45,227 bases of DNA, taken from the NCBI GenBank assembly GCA_904394705.1, contig CAJFNJ010000019.1, positions 1 through 45,227 on the forward strand, given 5' to 3'. The notes beneath the pieces were generated by a model. The model was not told where the DNA came from, did no database searches, and saw nothing but the letters and a program-made list of their open reading frames with translations. This document shows, one piece after another, positions 45,177-45,227 of the stretch. This stretch comes from Avimicrobium caecorum. GTDB lineage: Bacteria > Bacillota > Clostridia > Oscillospirales > Ruminococcaceae. The translations under genes were made by a program, and so were the position numbers. Position 1 is the first letter of the stretch. Each line of letters begins with the position of its first letter.

Positions 45177-45227
45177 AACAAAAACCGAGCCAACCTACAC
45201 TAAAACGTCGCTGTTTCTTTGTGAAAA

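Noticed and set aside
1..45227. CRISPR arrays, insertion sequences, prophage or attachment sites
   Set aside because: No regularly spaced repeats, transposase, integrase or phage structural motifs were found on either strand.

Overview
The window is a GC-rich (by eye close to 60%) stretch of a low-redox, probably spore-forming Clostridia chromosome; an Oscillospiraceae-like (clostridial cluster IV) gut anaerobe is the best guess, but no rRNA or taxon marker is present to prove it. Supporting signs are spmA/spmB, a clostridial AbrB with a zinc ribbon, a class III fructose-bisphosphatase, an [FeFe]-hydrogenase-type sensor, ferredoxin-flavodoxin proteins and the dgt-dnaG-sigA order. Promoters are easy to read (TTGACA, about 17 nt, TATAAT-like) and almost every gene ends in a strong hairpin terminator. 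No rRNA, CRISPR array, insertion sequence or phage gene was seen. Both ends look broken: the left edge cuts a surface protein and the right edge holds a gene whose N-terminus is frameshifted, as at a contig end.

Layout. 1-5 kb: tail of a secreted protein, a hairpin-rich spacer, a lipoprotein, AbrB, spmAB behind a sporulation-sigma-like promoter, an acetyltransferase, and a divergent pair of hemolysin III-family protein and DUF1836 regulator. 5-10.6 kb: leucyl aminopeptidase, secreted polysaccharide deacetylase, a membrane protein, tRNA-Gln(CUG), an S1-domain protein and an orphan CofE-like ligase. 10.6-15.5 kb: a possible structured RNA or leader ahead of an EamA transporter, a divergent flavodoxin/ferredoxin gene and Rrf2 regulator with two matching operators, exonuclease III and an acetyltransferase fused to DUF1653. 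15.5-18.7 kb: a three-gene operon of a 2Fe-2S protein, a PAS-bearing [FeFe]-hydrogenase homologue and a SpoIIE-type phosphatase, probably a hydrogen or redox sensing module. 18.8-21.5 kb: feoA-feoB-Cys-rich peptide behind two DtxR-type boxes. 21.6-32 kb: YibE/F membrane protein, murA, yycJ-rlmH, CsoR-like repressor, TraX-like protein, comM, phosphohexomutase, rpmE and yigZ. 32-39.6 kb: dgt-dnaG-sigA, a Cys-rich Rrf2 regulator, fbp behind a structured leader and an HD protein. 39.6-45 kb: two M20 peptidase paralogues, a Crp/Fnr regulator, and a YjiH/YjiG-type membrane pair in an operon with the second peptidase.

How the parts fit: many loci pair an anaerobic or metal-linked function with its own regulator and a visible operator (EFR1/Rrf2, feo/DtxR boxes, CsoR-like autoregulation, HlyIII/DUF1836, peptidase-YjiHG/Crp). 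The strongest candidates for new biology are the hydrogenase-sensor/phosphatase operon, the roughly 220-nt structured transcript ahead of the EamA gene, and the peptidase plus two-part gate-protein transporter. Functions come from motif recognition by eye; no database search or folding program was run.
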